Of a stretch of DNA of 27,279 bases, positions 16,303 through 24,637 are shown piece by piece (position 1 is the first letter of the stretch; every line of letters begins with the position of its first letter). The position numbers were made by a program, and so were the translations under genes. The DNA is taken from contig CAAGQX010000128.1 in NCBI GenBank assembly GCA_900772235.1, positions 1 to 27,279 on the forward strand, written 5' to 3'. The notes beneath the pieces were generated by a model. The model was not told the origin of the DNA and made no database searches. It saw only the letters and a program-made list of their open reading frames with translations. Source of the DNA: Clostridia bacterium (GTDB taxonomy: Bacteria; Bacillota; Clostridia; TANB77; CAG-508).

Positions 16303-16851
16303 ATGAAAAAGCCAATTTATATCAAATTTCTTGAGTTTAAGCGTCGGCACAATTTAAGCATTTCAGTAATCCAAGATATGATGTCTGAGTATGCTAACTC
16401 TGGTCCAAGCACAGCAAGATCTTATTTTATGAATAAGTATTCTATTTCTGAGCATGTTTTTTACCGTTGCAGGGATTTTGCAATTATCTGTATGCTCGTA
16501 GATGGAAGAACTCAAAAGCGTCTTTTCAAGAAAGCTGCTTTCAATTCGCAAGAACACAATGTTCATCAAAGTTCCAGAAAAAGCATTTCCTATTCTGAAA
16601 AATTATTAATGCAAAGGGAGGATTTCTTCAACTCCTTTTCTCGAAATGAGATTGAAGATATTTGTCATAAATATGCAGAGGGTTTGCCCCTTGAAAAAAT
16701 CGCTAGTAGTTATAGCACCGGAACTTTTTGCATTAAGAATCTTTTAAAAAAGGGAATACTCTTAGGTTATGTTGATGAATATACTTACGGAGCTATTTCA
16801 TTACGTGTTCGGCTTTCGGGTAGAAACATTAATGAAATTTTTAACAAATAG
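16303..16851 (+). CDS. Orphan protein of unknown function, possible DNA-binding
   Basis: I do not recognise this 182-residue protein. It is soluble, basic, with no signal or membrane segment. The C-terminal half contains EIEDICHKYAEGLPLEKIASSYSTGTFCIKNLLKKGIL, which has the spacing of a helix-turn-helix (I..xYSxGxxxIxNLLKK), and the N-terminal half (FLEFKRRHNLSISVIQDMM...RSYFMNKYSISEHVFYRC) could be a second such unit. Together these suggest a regulator or recombination-associated protein. Codon use differs from its neighbours: CGT, CGG, CTC, GGT and CTT are frequent, in a window otherwise dominated by AGA and AT-ending codons, which suggests recent acquisition. It is a one-gene unit on the opposite strand from its neighbours, with its own promoter, GGAGGTTACTT ribosome site and strong terminator. 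Confidence 0.85.
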   Translation: MKKPIYIKFLEFKRRHNLSISVIQDMMSEYANSGPSTARSYFMNKYSISEHVFYRCRDFAIICMLVDGRTQKRLFKKAAFNSQEHNVHQSSRKSISYSEKLLMQREDFFNSFSRNEIEDICHKYAEGLPLEKIASSYSTGTFCIKNLLKKGILLGYVDEYTYGAISLRVRLSGRNINEIFNK

Positions 16852-16859
16852 GCAAAATG

Positions 16860-16905
16860 AATAACTCTCAATACTGTTCTTCACATATTGAGAGTTATTT
16901 TTTAT
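16860..16905 (+). terminator. Strong intrinsic terminator after the orphan gene
   Basis: AATAACTCTCAATA and TATTGAGAGTTATT form a perfect 14-pair stem with a 12-base loop, followed by TTTTT. The hairpin is symmetric enough to also stop transcripts of the converging ROK gene. Confidence 0.9.
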
Positions 16906-17804
16906 ATTAAAACCGAACCTATCATCCCTGCATCATTTTTTAATTTCGCAACTACAATTTTTGGCATATTTTCTTTATTAAATAATTTCTCTTTCTTTAA
17001 TCTTTCCTCCAATTTTTTTAGTAAGATTTTTTCATAAAAAGCAAAACTTCCTCCTATAGATATTATTTCTGGTTCAAATATATTTATTAAGTTTGATACT
17101 CCTATGCACAAATTATTAATATACTCATCTACTATATCACTTACTGCTTCGTTTTCATTATCTTCTAGTATTTTATTTAAATCTTCACCTGTTATATTTT
17201 CTAAGTTTAATTTTTTTGCAAGTCTTTCTTTTAAGGCTCGCATAGAAGCATATTTTTCAAAGCAACCGTATCTACCACAATTGCATTTTATTCCATCTTT
17301 TTGTATTACCATATGTCCTATTTCAAAACCTTCATATTTTTTAGGTACTAGCAATTCATCATTTAAAAATACTGCTCCTCCTATTCCTGTTCCTAAACTT
17401 AAAAACACAGCATCTTTTGCCTTTTTTAAGCTTCCATATTCCTTTTCTGCAAGAGCTGCACATTTTGCATCATTTTTAAGTTTTACCGGTACATTAAAAT
17501 ATTTATTAATTTCTTTAGTTATCTCTAAATTTTTAATATGTAAATTTTCTGCTTTTATTATACTAGTTTCAGATACCATACCTGGAACAGCAATTCCTAT
17601 TAGGCTTATTTTTGTTATATCCTTCTTTGCCTTTTCTAGTACATCTTCTATTAATTCTATAATTGTCTTTATTATAAATGCTCCGTATTCATCTAGTTTT
17701 AAGTTACTTGGTAAATCTTTTTCGCTTTTGCAAATTATAGTTCCATTATAAGTAATTACTCCCACTGCGATATGGCTTCCACCAATATCAATCCCTATTT
17801 TCAT
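16902..17804 (-). CDS. ROK family sugar kinase, probably glucokinase
   Basis: A 300-residue ROK protein, likely phosphorylating glucose or a related sugar with ATP in the cytoplasm. The N-terminal phosphate-binding motif (KIGIDIGGSHIAVGVI), the second ATP motif (LSLGTGIGGAVFLND), the substrate/catalytic region with EIGHMV, and the ROK zinc motif CNCGRYGCFEKYAS are all present; there is no N-terminal DNA-binding domain, so it is a kinase and not a ROK repressor. EPEIISIGGSF near the C-terminus is also typical. It follows the pilC terminator with only about 20 bases before its ATG, so its transcription depends on read-through or a promoter inside pilC. Glucokinase versus fructokinase or ManNAc kinase cannot be decided. 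Confidence 0.9.
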   Translation of the reverse strand: MKIGIDIGGSHIAVGVITYNGTIICKSEKDLPSNLKLDEYGAFIIKTIIELIEDVLEKAKKDITKISLIGIAVPGMVSETSIIKAENLHIKNLEITKEINKYFNVPVKLKNDAKCAALAEKEYGSLKKAKDAVFLSLGTGIGGAVFLNDELLVPKKYEGFEIGHMVIQKDGIKCNCGRYGCFEKYASMRALKERLAKKLNLENITGEDLNKILEDNENEAVSDIVDEYINNLCIGVSNLINIFEPEIISIGGSFAFYEKILLKKLEERLKKEKLFNKENMPKIVVAKLKNDAGMIGSVLI

Positions 17805-17822
17805 ATTACTTCTCTCCTTTTT

Positions 17823-17857
17823 TAAAAAAGAAGTGAGAAATTTACTTTCCCACTTCT
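17823..17857 (-). terminator. Terminator at the end of the pilus operon
   Basis: On the minus strand AGAAGTGGGAAA and TTTCTCACTTCT pair (one mismatch) around a short loop and are followed by TTTTTT. It lies 18 bases after pilC and just before the ROK ribosome site. Confidence 0.8.
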
Positions 17858-17874
17858 AAATAATGCTATAACAA

Positions 17875-19221
17875 TTATAAATATGCCGAAAACATCCAAG
17901 TTCCCATATACATTTGCACTAGTGGTACTAATACAACTAATGTAACAAATATTAACATTGCTCCTGCAATTGCATATACTATTTGTGGTAATACCTTCAT
18001 TATCCTTTGCATTATATTATCTATTTCTATTTGCATATATTCTAATAGTTTTTCCATCATTTCTGCCAAGTCAGTTTGCATTCCTATTTTTAGCATTTCT
18101 GTAACCATTGTTGAAGATAGTCCCGACCTTTCAAATGGCTCTATCCAGGATTGCCCTACAAGTAAATTGTTTATTGCTGATTCTACAAGTGATAGCATTA
18201 CTAAGTTTTTTGATATGTTCTTACAAGTTTCTAATGCGTCTTGTATTCTCATTCCATTTTTTAAGTTTAGTAATACACCTTGCATCAATCTTGTAAATTC
18301 TATTGCATATATTAATGGTCCAAATACAGGCATTCTGTATTTAAAGTAGTGATAATTGTATCTTCCTTTTGGTGTTCTAACATAGAAATATATTGCAACA
18401 GCAATAGCTACTATAATTCCTACAGGAATATACCAAATCTTAGTAAAATTATTTAAGAAATTTGAAAACCAAATAGTAATTTTAGGTAATTGGTCTGTGC
18501 TCCCTACTGAATTTAATGTGTCTTGAATAATTGGAATTGCTATTGCAGTTCCACCTATTAACAGTGCAAATAGTGCAATAAATTGAATAATATTTGGTAC
18601 TAATACACTTTTTATTTTTCTGTTTAATTCCATAGTTGTATCCAAGTATTCTTGTGCTTGTTTTAAAGCATTTGTTAAAGAACCTGATAGTTCCCCTACT
18701 TTTATCATATTAACATATATTGGGGGGAATACACCTTCATAGTATTCCATAGTTGCATACATATTATCTCCCGATTCTACGCCCAAAAGTATGTCTTCCA
18801 ATATTGCTTTAAAAGTTTCATTTTGAGTTGTATTTATTATTGTAGTTAATGCGTGAATGTTATTGAAATTAGCTTTTTTCAATAAATAGAAATTTTCCGT
18901 AAAAATAGCAATATCTTTTTTAGTTATTCTTTCATTTTTATATAAAATTCTCTTTATTTTGCTTGCAATACTGGGTTTTGATGATAAACTTTTTTGTATT
19001 TCTTCATTTCTAATAGACTTTAGTACACTGTCATTTGATTCTGCATTTCTTTTCTGTTTCTTTATTTTTTTAGTTGATCTTGAACTTATTTGTATTACTT
19101 CAATTGGCAACAAATCATTTCTTTTTAATTTCTTCATTAGCGTATATTGATTTGTAGCATCTACCCTATTTTCTACTATCTGCCCAGTTTTGGTTACTGC
19201 TTTATATTTAAATACAGGCAT
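17875..19221 (-). CDS. pilC: Type IV pilus platform protein PilC
   Basis: Polytopic inner-membrane platform that couples the PilB/PilT motors to pilin insertion. The 448-residue product has the family start (MPVFKYKAVTKTGQIVENRVDA), then two T2SF domains: the first with FTENFYLLKKANFNNIHALTTI and VGELSGSLTNALKQAQEYL, followed by a membrane segment (IIQFIALFALLIGGTAIAIPII); the second with EFTRLMQGVLLNLKNGMRIQDAL and the matching EMLKIGMQTDLAEMMEKLLEY. The C-terminal membrane helix is IVYAIAGAMLIFVTLVVLVPLVQMY. A Lys/Ser-rich insert at about residues 47-90 separates the N-terminal segment from the first domain. ATG start; last gene of the pilus operon. Confidence 0.95.
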   Translation of the reverse strand: MPVFKYKAVTKTGQIVENRVDATNQYTLMKKLKRNDLLPIEVIQISSRSTKKIKKQKRNAESNDSVLKSIRNEEIQKSLSSKPSIASKIKRILYKNERITKKDIAIFTENFYLLKKANFNNIHALTTIINTTQNETFKAILEDILLGVESGDNMYATMEYYEGVFPPIYVNMIKVGELSGSLTNALKQAQEYLDTTMELNRKIKSVLVPNIIQFIALFALLIGGTAIAIPIIQDTLNSVGSTDQLPKITIWFSNFLNNFTKIWYIPVGIIVAIAVAIYFYVRTPKGRYNYHYFKYRMPVFGPLIYAIEFTRLMQGVLLNLKNGMRIQDALETCKNISKNLVMLSLVESAINNLLVGQSWIEPFERSGLSSTMVTEMLKIGMQTDLAEMMEKLLEYMQIEIDNIMQRIMKVLPQIVYAIAGAMLIFVTLVVLVPLVQMYMGTWMFSAYL

Positions 19222-19246
19222 CTTTTCCTCCCATATGTTTTATCTA

Positions 19247-20344
19247 TTACATCATTCTCATTTTCATTTGCATAATTGTTCTATTTAAAATTTCTATGTT
19301 TTTTTCTTCTATTTGTGCTTTAGCTTGTTCTAAATTAATTCTATTATTTACATATAATTCAGCCAGTGAATTAATTAAACTTATATTTCCTTTATCAATA
19401 TTGCTTTGTATTGCATCTTCTATATCTGAAACACTAAATTTTTCTTTTCTTATACATCCTGCAACAACATTGTCTACAAGCATTACTTCTGGAATTAGTA
19501 CTAGTTTTCCATCTATTCCTCTTATTAATCTTTGTGATACTACTAGTTTAAGTAATGCAGACATTAAGTATTTTACGCTTGCTTGGTCGCGAACTTCATA
19601 GAAGTTTATTATTCTATCGATAGTTTCTGCACAAGATTTTGTGTGAAGTGTTCCTATTACTAAGTGTCCAGATTCTGCCATATCAATAGCTGCTTCCATT
19701 GTTTCTTTATCTCTAATCTCTCCTATTACTAGAATGTCGCAGTCTTCTCTTAGCGAGTTTTTTACACCTTCTCTAAATGAAAGTGTATCTTTTCCTAGCC
19801 CAACTTCTTTTTGAACAATTAAAGATTTTTTTGATGTATGCTTAAATTCTACTGGTTTTTCTAGTGTAAGAATTTTTTTATTTTCTGTTTCATTAACTTC
19901 ATTTATTAAAGCATTTAATGTAGTTGTTTTACCTGAGTTAGTTTTTCCTGTAACCAATATTAGGCCCTGTGGTTGATACATCGTTCTTCTTACTACATCT
20001 GGAATTCCCAATTCTTCAAATTTAGGTAATTCATTTTTTATTAATCTCATAGTAAATATTGGTGTTTCGTCAAAAGAAGATATATTTACTCTTAATCTTA
20101 TATCTTCAAACACAAAAGAAATATCTAACTGTCTTGTTTCTTTATAAACTTCATCTCTATCTATATTTCCTCTAATAAAATAATCATATACTTCATACAT
20201 ATCAGACTCTGTTAAAACATCCTGGTCTTCTATTTCTTTCAATTCTCTTGCAATTCTTAGTGTTGGTTTTCTTCCTGGCACTAAGTGTACATCAGATGCT
20301 CCTTTTTCTTTTGCAATTTGTAAAACTTTATTAATATCTATCAT
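19247..20344 (-). CDS. pilT: Type IV pilus retraction ATPase PilT
   Basis: Hexameric cytoplasmic ATPase that powers pilus retraction. Residues 1-100 form the N-terminal domain (GASDVHLVPGRKPTLRI); Walker A is GKTNSGKT (about 133-140), the Asp box is LEKPVEF (usually IEDPIEF, here with D changed to K), Walker B is ILVIGEIRD (204-212), and the His box is IGTLHTKSCAETIDRIINF. At 365 residues it is normal for PilT and lacks the zinc motif of PilB. The C-terminal region (VAGCIRKEKF) diverges from the usual AIRNLIRE. It lies between pilB and pilC. Retraction is inferred from family; a minor diverged PilT-like role is possible. Confidence 0.92.
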   Translation of the reverse strand: MIDINKVLQIAKEKGASDVHLVPGRKPTLRIARELKEIEDQDVLTESDMYEVYDYFIRGNIDRDEVYKETRQLDISFVFEDIRLRVNISSFDETPIFTMRLIKNELPKFEELGIPDVVRRTMYQPQGLILVTGKTNSGKTTTLNALINEVNETENKKILTLEKPVEFKHTSKKSLIVQKEVGLGKDTLSFREGVKNSLREDCDILVIGEIRDKETMEAAIDMAESGHLVIGTLHTKSCAETIDRIINFYEVRDQASVKYLMSALLKLVVSQRLIRGIDGKLVLIPEVMLVDNVVAGCIRKEKFSVSDIEDAIQSNIDKGNISLINSLAELYVNNRINLEQAKAQIEEKNIEILNRTIMQMKMRMM

Positions 20345-20361
20345 AGCTTCTCCTTTGTAAA

Positions 20362-21990
20362 TTAATATATAATTAGCTCTTTATTTACTTCATCTAAAGT
20401 TGTTATACCATCTAAAACTTTATTCATTGCATCAACAACAAAAGGTTTATATTCAAACTCTAATGCTTTTTTCTTTATTTCCATAGTAGATGCATCTCTA
20501 GCTATTAATTCTTTTACTTCATCATTAATGTCTAAAATTTCAAATACTCCTATTCTATCGTAGTAACCACTTCCATTACATTTATCGCATCCTATTATGT
20601 CATAAGTAAATTTGTTATCAAAGTTTGTTTCTATGCCATATTTATTATTTATTTTAGTTATTATTTCTTTCTCTTTTTCATTAAATTCTCTTTTTTTAGC
20701 GCAATGTGGGCATACCTTTCTTATAAGTCTTTGAGATATAACATTCGCTATAGTACTTGCAATATCGTAATTTGAAACACCCATTTTTCTTAATCTAGTT
20801 ACTACTTCTACACTATCAATCGTGTGTATGGTAGATAGTACATAGTGACCAGTTTGTCCTGCTTGCATCGCTATTTCTGCGGTTTCTTTATCTCTTATTT
20901 CTCCTAATAATATGACATCTGGGTCTTGTCTTAAAACTGTTCTTAATGAGTCGGCAAATCTTAGCTTTTCATCAATCTCAATTTGGTTTAACCCTGGAAT
21001 TCTAATTTCTACTGGATCCTCAATTGTAGTAATATTTATAGTTGGCCTATTTAAAGAATCTATTATACTATATAATGTTGTTGTTTTTCCTGAGCCTGTT
21101 GGTGCAGCAACTATTGTTATACTGTTTCTTTTATTAAAGATTTGCTTTGCTTTATCACCATTTATAGGGAATCCTAATTCTTGCAAGCCTCTTATAGTCA
21201 TATTCTTTTTCAATAATCTTAAAACAAATTTTTCTCCATATATGTTTTTTTGTGAAGATACACGAATATTATAATCTGGATAAAGTACAATTCTACCATC
21301 TTGTGATTCTTGCTTTTCCTGAAACATATTTGAAATAGATTTTAATCTTCCAATTAGTTGTTGTTGTTTTTCTTTATTTATGTCTACAGCTTTTATTAGC
21401 TCACCATCTATTCTGTATCTTACTCTTATACTGTTTTCTAATGGTTCTATATGAATGTCACTTGCTCTTTTTTCCATTGCAGTTCTAATTATGCTGTCTA
21501 CAAGAGTTGTAACATCTGCACTCCCTTCCATATTTTCAATTGCTTTTCCTTCAAATTTTTTTAGCACTTCTAGTACATTTCTTTCAAAGCTTATATACTT
21601 TTCCATTACTAAGCCTTTGTTTAGTAAAATTAGCTTTATTGTATCTACTGCTTCTTTGTTCAATGTATCAGCAAAGCATACCTTTATTTTATTTCCACTA
21701 ACTTGGAAAGGTACTGCTTTATATTTATTAGCAACATCTAATGATATATATTTATTTATTGCTATTTGAATATCATTTTGTGTGATTAATATTGATTTTT
21801 CACCCAAAATTTCTCCTAATGCTTCTAATAGCCTGTATTCATCGCACAAATTTAGTGTTCTTATTATTTCAACTATTCTCATTTGTGGATTTTTCTTTTG
21901 ATATTCCAATGCTCTATTAATATCTTCTTGTGAAATCAATCCTCTTCTTACAAGTTCAATTCCTATTGGTCCTCGTTTATTAGCTTCCAT
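20362..21990 (-). CDS. pilB: Type IV pilus extension ATPase PilB
   Basis: Hexameric ATPase that drives pilin polymerisation. The N-terminal MshEN/GspE-II type domain (LVRRGLISQEDINRALEYQ...LLEALGEILG) spans roughly residues 10-140, and in this family can bind cyclic di-GMP, though the diagnostic residues were not checked. The core has ASDIHIEP (177-184), Walker A APTGSGKT (296-303), Asp box TIEDPVEI, Walker B ILLGEIRD (360-367) and His box LSTIHTIDSVEVVTRL. A four-cysteine zinc site (C427, C430, C468, C471) is intact. Length 542 is normal. The gene starts with ATG and lies 27 bases after the minor pilin. Confidence 0.96.
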   Translation of the reverse strand: MEANKRGPIGIELVRRGLISQEDINRALEYQKKNPQMRIVEIIRTLNLCDEYRLLEALGEILGEKSILITQNDIQIAINKYISLDVANKYKAVPFQVSGNKIKVCFADTLNKEAVDTIKLILLNKGLVMEKYISFERNVLEVLKKFEGKAIENMEGSADVTTLVDSIIRTAMEKRASDIHIEPLENSIRVRYRIDGELIKAVDINKEKQQQLIGRLKSISNMFQEKQESQDGRIVLYPDYNIRVSSQKNIYGEKFVLRLLKKNMTIRGLQELGFPINGDKAKQIFNKRNSITIVAAPTGSGKTTTLYSIIDSLNRPTINITTIEDPVEIRIPGLNQIEIDEKLRFADSLRTVLRQDPDVILLGEIRDKETAEIAMQAGQTGHYVLSTIHTIDSVEVVTRLRKMGVSNYDIASTIANVISQRLIRKVCPHCAKKREFNEKEKEIITKINNKYGIETNFDNKFTYDIIGCDKCNGSGYYDRIGVFEILDINDEVKELIARDASTMEIKKKALEFEYKPFVVDAMNKVLDGITTLDEVNKELIIY

Positions 21991-22017
21991 TTAAATCTCC
22001 CTTCTTCTCATATGTAC

Positions 22018-22416
22018 TTATTTATTAATTAGTGTGCTCATTGTTACATTTTTCTCTTTTTTGCCTAAATTATAACTGACTGTAGCATCTAATTGCTTAA
22101 TATAGCCTTCTTTATTTTCTGTAACAGATACTTTCATTTTATAGCCTTTACTAGAATTATTTAAAGTACTTATTCCTTCTTTTTGATTAATATATTCCTC
22201 TAATTTTTCCGTAGTAACATCTTTAAATTCCAAAACCTGAGCATATTCAAATAAATCTACAATATAATTAGTTGCACTGCTATTTCTCTTTACAAAATTA
22301 GACTGTAAATATATATTGTAAGATATTGTTATAATCAAGCCTGTAAATATCATAAAAATTGTTATAGCAATAATTGCATCTGCTAAAGTAACTCCCTTAT
22401 TTTGTTTTAAGTTCAT
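22018..22416 (-). CDS. Minor pilin (PilV-type prepilin)
   Basis: A 132-residue prepilin. The leader MNLKQNKG ends in the Gly of the class III cleavage site, followed by the hydrophobic helix VTLADAIIAITIFMIFTGLIITI. Mature residue 5 is Asp in place of the usual Glu, keeping an acidic charge. The remainder is polar with a predicted beta-rich head (KMKVSVTENKEGYIKQLDATVSYNL). It belongs to the type IV pilus operon between prepilin peptidase and pilB, where minor pilins are common. The exact class (PilV, PilE, GspI-like) is not clear. Confidence 0.82.
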   Translation of the reverse strand: MNLKQNKGVTLADAIIAITIFMIFTGLIITISYNIYLQSNFVKRNSSATNYIVDLFEYAQVLEFKDVTTEKLEEYINQKEGISTLNNSSKGYKMKVSVTENKEGYIKQLDATVSYNLGKKEKNVTMSTLINK

Positions 22417-22438
22417 ATTTCACCCTTTTCATCTATTT

Positions 22439-23209
22439 TTAAATCAAATAAAAATAATTTATTAAAAATTTGTATATTATTAAAAATATTATACTTAGAA
22501 AACTAAAATTGTAAATAAAATTATAATCTTTTTTTAAAGTCTTTCCAATTTGTAGCATAACAAAAGTTGCAATAACACTAACTAAAAATACTGCTTCATT
22601 TGTAGCAATAATTCCAAATATTGCAATTATCATTATATCTAATATTTGTATTTTTTTACTATTTTTCATAAGTTGTTTAATTATTAATAGTAATAGTATT
22701 GCTATTAAATATATAATATATCTATAAATATTAAATTTTAGTATGTATAGATATGTTATATATATTATTTCCACAATTAAGCCAAAAGTTAATACTTCCT
22801 TTGACATTTTCTTTGTTTCTTTTGCAATTCCACCTATCATAAAAAAAGTACTTATCATAAGTGTTCCAAAAATAAGTTCTATTATTTTGAATGGTTCTAT
22901 GTTTAGAAAATCTATCTTTAAGGATATAACAAAAAAAAGATAAAATAACCCCGAAAAAGTTTCTATTAATATATATCTTGTTCCTATTTTTTGATGGCAA
23001 TATCTGCATTTTCCTCTTAAAAATATATAACTTAATATTGGTATTAAATCTAAAAATTTTAATTTGTGATTACATTTTGGGCAGTATGATCTTGTGTGTG
23101 TTATATCTTGTTTAAGTGGAATTCTATATGTAGCTAGTGTAAAAAAACTCCCTAATACAACACCAATTATAAAAAAATTGAAATATATTATTATTTGTGC
23201 AATTATCAT
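22439..23209 (-). CDS. pilD: Prepilin peptidase-like protein with altered active site
   Basis: A 256-residue, multi-helix membrane protein of the A24 prepilin peptidase family. The N-terminal methyltransferase-type part is well kept: NFFIIGVVLGSFFTLATYRIPL and the cytoplasmic four-cysteine loop (C43, C46, C68, C71; CPKCNHKLKFLDLIPILSYIFLRGKCRYC order). The peptidase half is diverged. Aligning FFMIGGIAKETKKMSKEVLTFGLI with the usual ID(x)4-6IPD...FGLI puts Ala129 at the first catalytic Asp; the second Asp is retained as Asp191 (QILDIMI) but the GxGD glycines are missing. It may be inactive as a peptidase, use another acid, or be a lineage variant. The operon context (pilin on one side, minor pilin on the other) supports the family. 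Confidence 0.85.
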   Translation of the reverse strand: MIIAQIIIYFNFFIIGVVLGSFFTLATYRIPLKQDITHTRSYCPKCNHKLKFLDLIPILSYIFLRGKCRYCHQKIGTRYILIETFSGLFYLFFVISLKIDFLNIEPFKIIELIFGTLMISTFFMIGGIAKETKKMSKEVLTFGLIVEIIYITYLYILKFNIYRYIIYLIAILLLLIIKQLMKNSKKIQILDIMIIAIFGIIATNEAVFLVSVIATFVMLQIGKTLKKDYNFIYNFSFLSIIFLIIYKFLINYFYLI

Positions 23210-23233
23210 TTTTCTTCCTTTAATAGTAATTTA

Positions 23234-23263
23234 GGCATATACATATATTTTAATGTATATGCC
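23234..23263 (-). promoter_or_regulatory. Hairpin between the pilin and the peptidase genes
   Basis: GGCATATACAT and ATGTATATGCC form a perfect 11-pair stem with an 8-base loop in the intergenic gap just after the short pilin. There is no U-run after it, so it is more likely an mRNA-stabilising or processing element that raises pilin over downstream genes than a full terminator. Confidence 0.7.
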
Positions 23264-23271
23264 TTCATAAA

Positions 23272-23508
23272 TTATTTAGTTGCTTTTGCATATTCGTTAA
23301 TGTCAACAGGTTCTCCATCTATCTTAACTGTTCCACTGCTTAATTCATTTTCTTCTACTAATGCATTTTGTGTTCTTGTTTTTGCATCTTTAGCATAATT
23401 AAATAAGTTTCCATTAAGAGCCATTGTAATTGTTACTCCTACTAATATTAACATAACAATTATTGTAATAACTAATGCAATTAAAGTAATACCTTTTTCT
23501 GATTTCAT
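23272..23508 (-). CDS. Short type IV pilin-like protein
   Basis: A 78-residue prepilin, the first pilin of the operon and probable major subunit by position. The leader MKSEKG is followed by the hydrophobic N-helix ITLIALVITIIVMLILVGVTITMAL. The mature protein would be only about 72 residues, far shorter than typical 130-170-residue pilins, with an almost bare helix followed by a small polar head (KDAKTRTQNALVEENELSSGTVKIDGEPVDINEYAKATK). The residue at mature position 5 is Ala, so the usual Glu5 is absent. KGITLIALVITIIV-type N-termini are common in gut Clostridia. ATG start; GAGGGGAACAAAGG upstream. A hairpin follows the gene, consistent with differential expression. Confidence 0.85.
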   Translation of the reverse strand: MKSEKGITLIALVITIIVMLILVGVTITMALNGNLFNYAKDAKTRTQNALVEENELSSGTVKIDGEPVDINEYAKATK

Positions 23509-23571
23509 CCTTTGTTCCCCTCCTTTTTTTCTTTTTTGTGTATATATTTATAAAATAAATATTACCTAAAT

Positions 23572-23982
23572 TTATTTTCCCGCAGTATTTAAAAAGTTTC
23601 CTGAATTTGTACTGTTTGAGGAATTGTTACTATTTGAGTTATTATCTCCTGTGGTTGTATTGTTCCCTGTGGTATTTGATGTTTGATTACTATATTGTGC
23701 GAAAGGATTAACCTTTCCTTTATTGTATTCTTTTGTTTTTTCGTAATGTTGTAAGTCCGTTGCATCCAATTGATAAGTTTTTACTATTTCTTCTGTGTTC
23801 ATATTTTTTGTATCCTGTTGTAATTCAAGTTTAACATCTTCTGCCAATACATAATCTTGTACTTTGTCCGGTAAAGTTTTGCTACTAGGTATATAATCAT
23901 AAAATAATATTCCTAATAGTAAAATTATAATTGCTATCAACAATAAAATTATAATTATTTCTTTAAAGACTGATTTAAGCAT
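23572..23982 (-). CDS. Membrane protein, PilP-like position in pilus operon
   Basis: A 136-residue single-span membrane protein: a short basic N-terminus, a very hydrophobic helix (IIIILLLIAIIILLLGILFY, about 9-28), then an extracytoplasmic part. Residues 30-90 include EDVKLELQQ and YNKGKVNPFAQYS; the last, a basic-x-(N/D)PF motif, resembles the RDPF motif of PilP/GspC-type lipoproteins, but the match is short. The C-terminus is a Thr/Asn/Ser/Gly low-complexity tail (about 95-136). It is placed between pilO and pilin. I cannot prove homology to PilP; a pilus-assembly membrane role is inferred from neighbours. Confidence 0.65.
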   Translation of the reverse strand: MLKSVFKEIIIILLLIAIIILLLGILFYDYIPSSKTLPDKVQDYVLAEDVKLELQQDTKNMNTEEIVKTYQLDATDLQHYEKTKEYNKGKVNPFAQYSNQTSNTTGNNTTTGDNNSNSNNSSNSTNSGNFLNTAGK

Positions 23983-23994
23983 TATTTTTCTCCT

Positions 23995-24618
23995 TTAGTT
24001 AAAATTTATAATTATGTTTTCAACTACAAATGAAGCATTAAGAGTATTAGTATCCACAGTAGTAGTTGTTTTTCCTGCTGTTGTTTCTGAACTATTTGTT
24101 TTTGGTTCTATTTTAAAATTTACAACCTTATAGTTTAGTTCATCATCATCTTCTATATGATATAAGAAATTTGTTATTCCCACATACGTTCCAGATAAAG
24201 AAAATTTTATATTGTATGTGTCTTTAATTGAAGTTTCTTCAAAGTCTAAAATAATTTTTATTCCTTCATCCTTAGCATAACTTCCTAATTTATTCCATAT
24301 ATATTCAATTTTATATTTCTCTATTTGAGTTATTCCTATTCCATTGTTTCCAGTTAGAGGGGCTACCTTTGTTTCGTATTCTTCTTTTGCAGTTTTTAGT
24401 TTCTTAATTGATTCATCTGTAAGGTTTATTGCTTGAGCATAATTTTGGCTTGTTTCAGTATTAGCCTCTTCTACTTTCGTATCTAAATATAAGCTAGATT
24501 CTTTAATTTGCTTAATGCTATATACTGAAGCTTTTCCTATATTAATGCCCCTTGTTCCAGCAAGAATAGTTAATATTAATATAATAGCTCCTATTATTAA
24601 AATTAATGTTTTTTTCAT
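23995..24618 (-). CDS. pilO: PilO-like pilus assembly protein
   Basis: A 207-residue bitopic membrane protein with an N-terminal helix (TLILIIGAIILILTILAGT), a coiled-coil region (about 30-85) and a ferredoxin-like C-terminal domain ending with EGIKIILDFEETSIKDTYNIKFSLSGTYVGITNFLYHIE and an ASFVVENIIINF strand. This order is typical of PilO, which pairs with PilN in the alignment complex linking cytoplasmic PilM to the pilus. It follows pilMN at 19 bases. Sequence similarity in this family is low, so the call rests on layout and position. Confidence 0.8.
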   Translation of the reverse strand: MKKTLILIIGAIILILTILAGTRGINIGKASVYSIKQIKESSLYLDTKVEEANTETSQNYAQAINLTDESIKKLKTAKEEYETKVAPLTGNNGIGITQIEKYKIEYIWNKLGSYAKDEGIKIILDFEETSIKDTYNIKFSLSGTYVGITNFLYHIEDDDELNYKVVNFKIEPKTNSSETTAGKTTTTVDTNTLNASFVVENIIINFN

Positions 24619-24637
24619 TTTTGCTAACTCCTATTTT

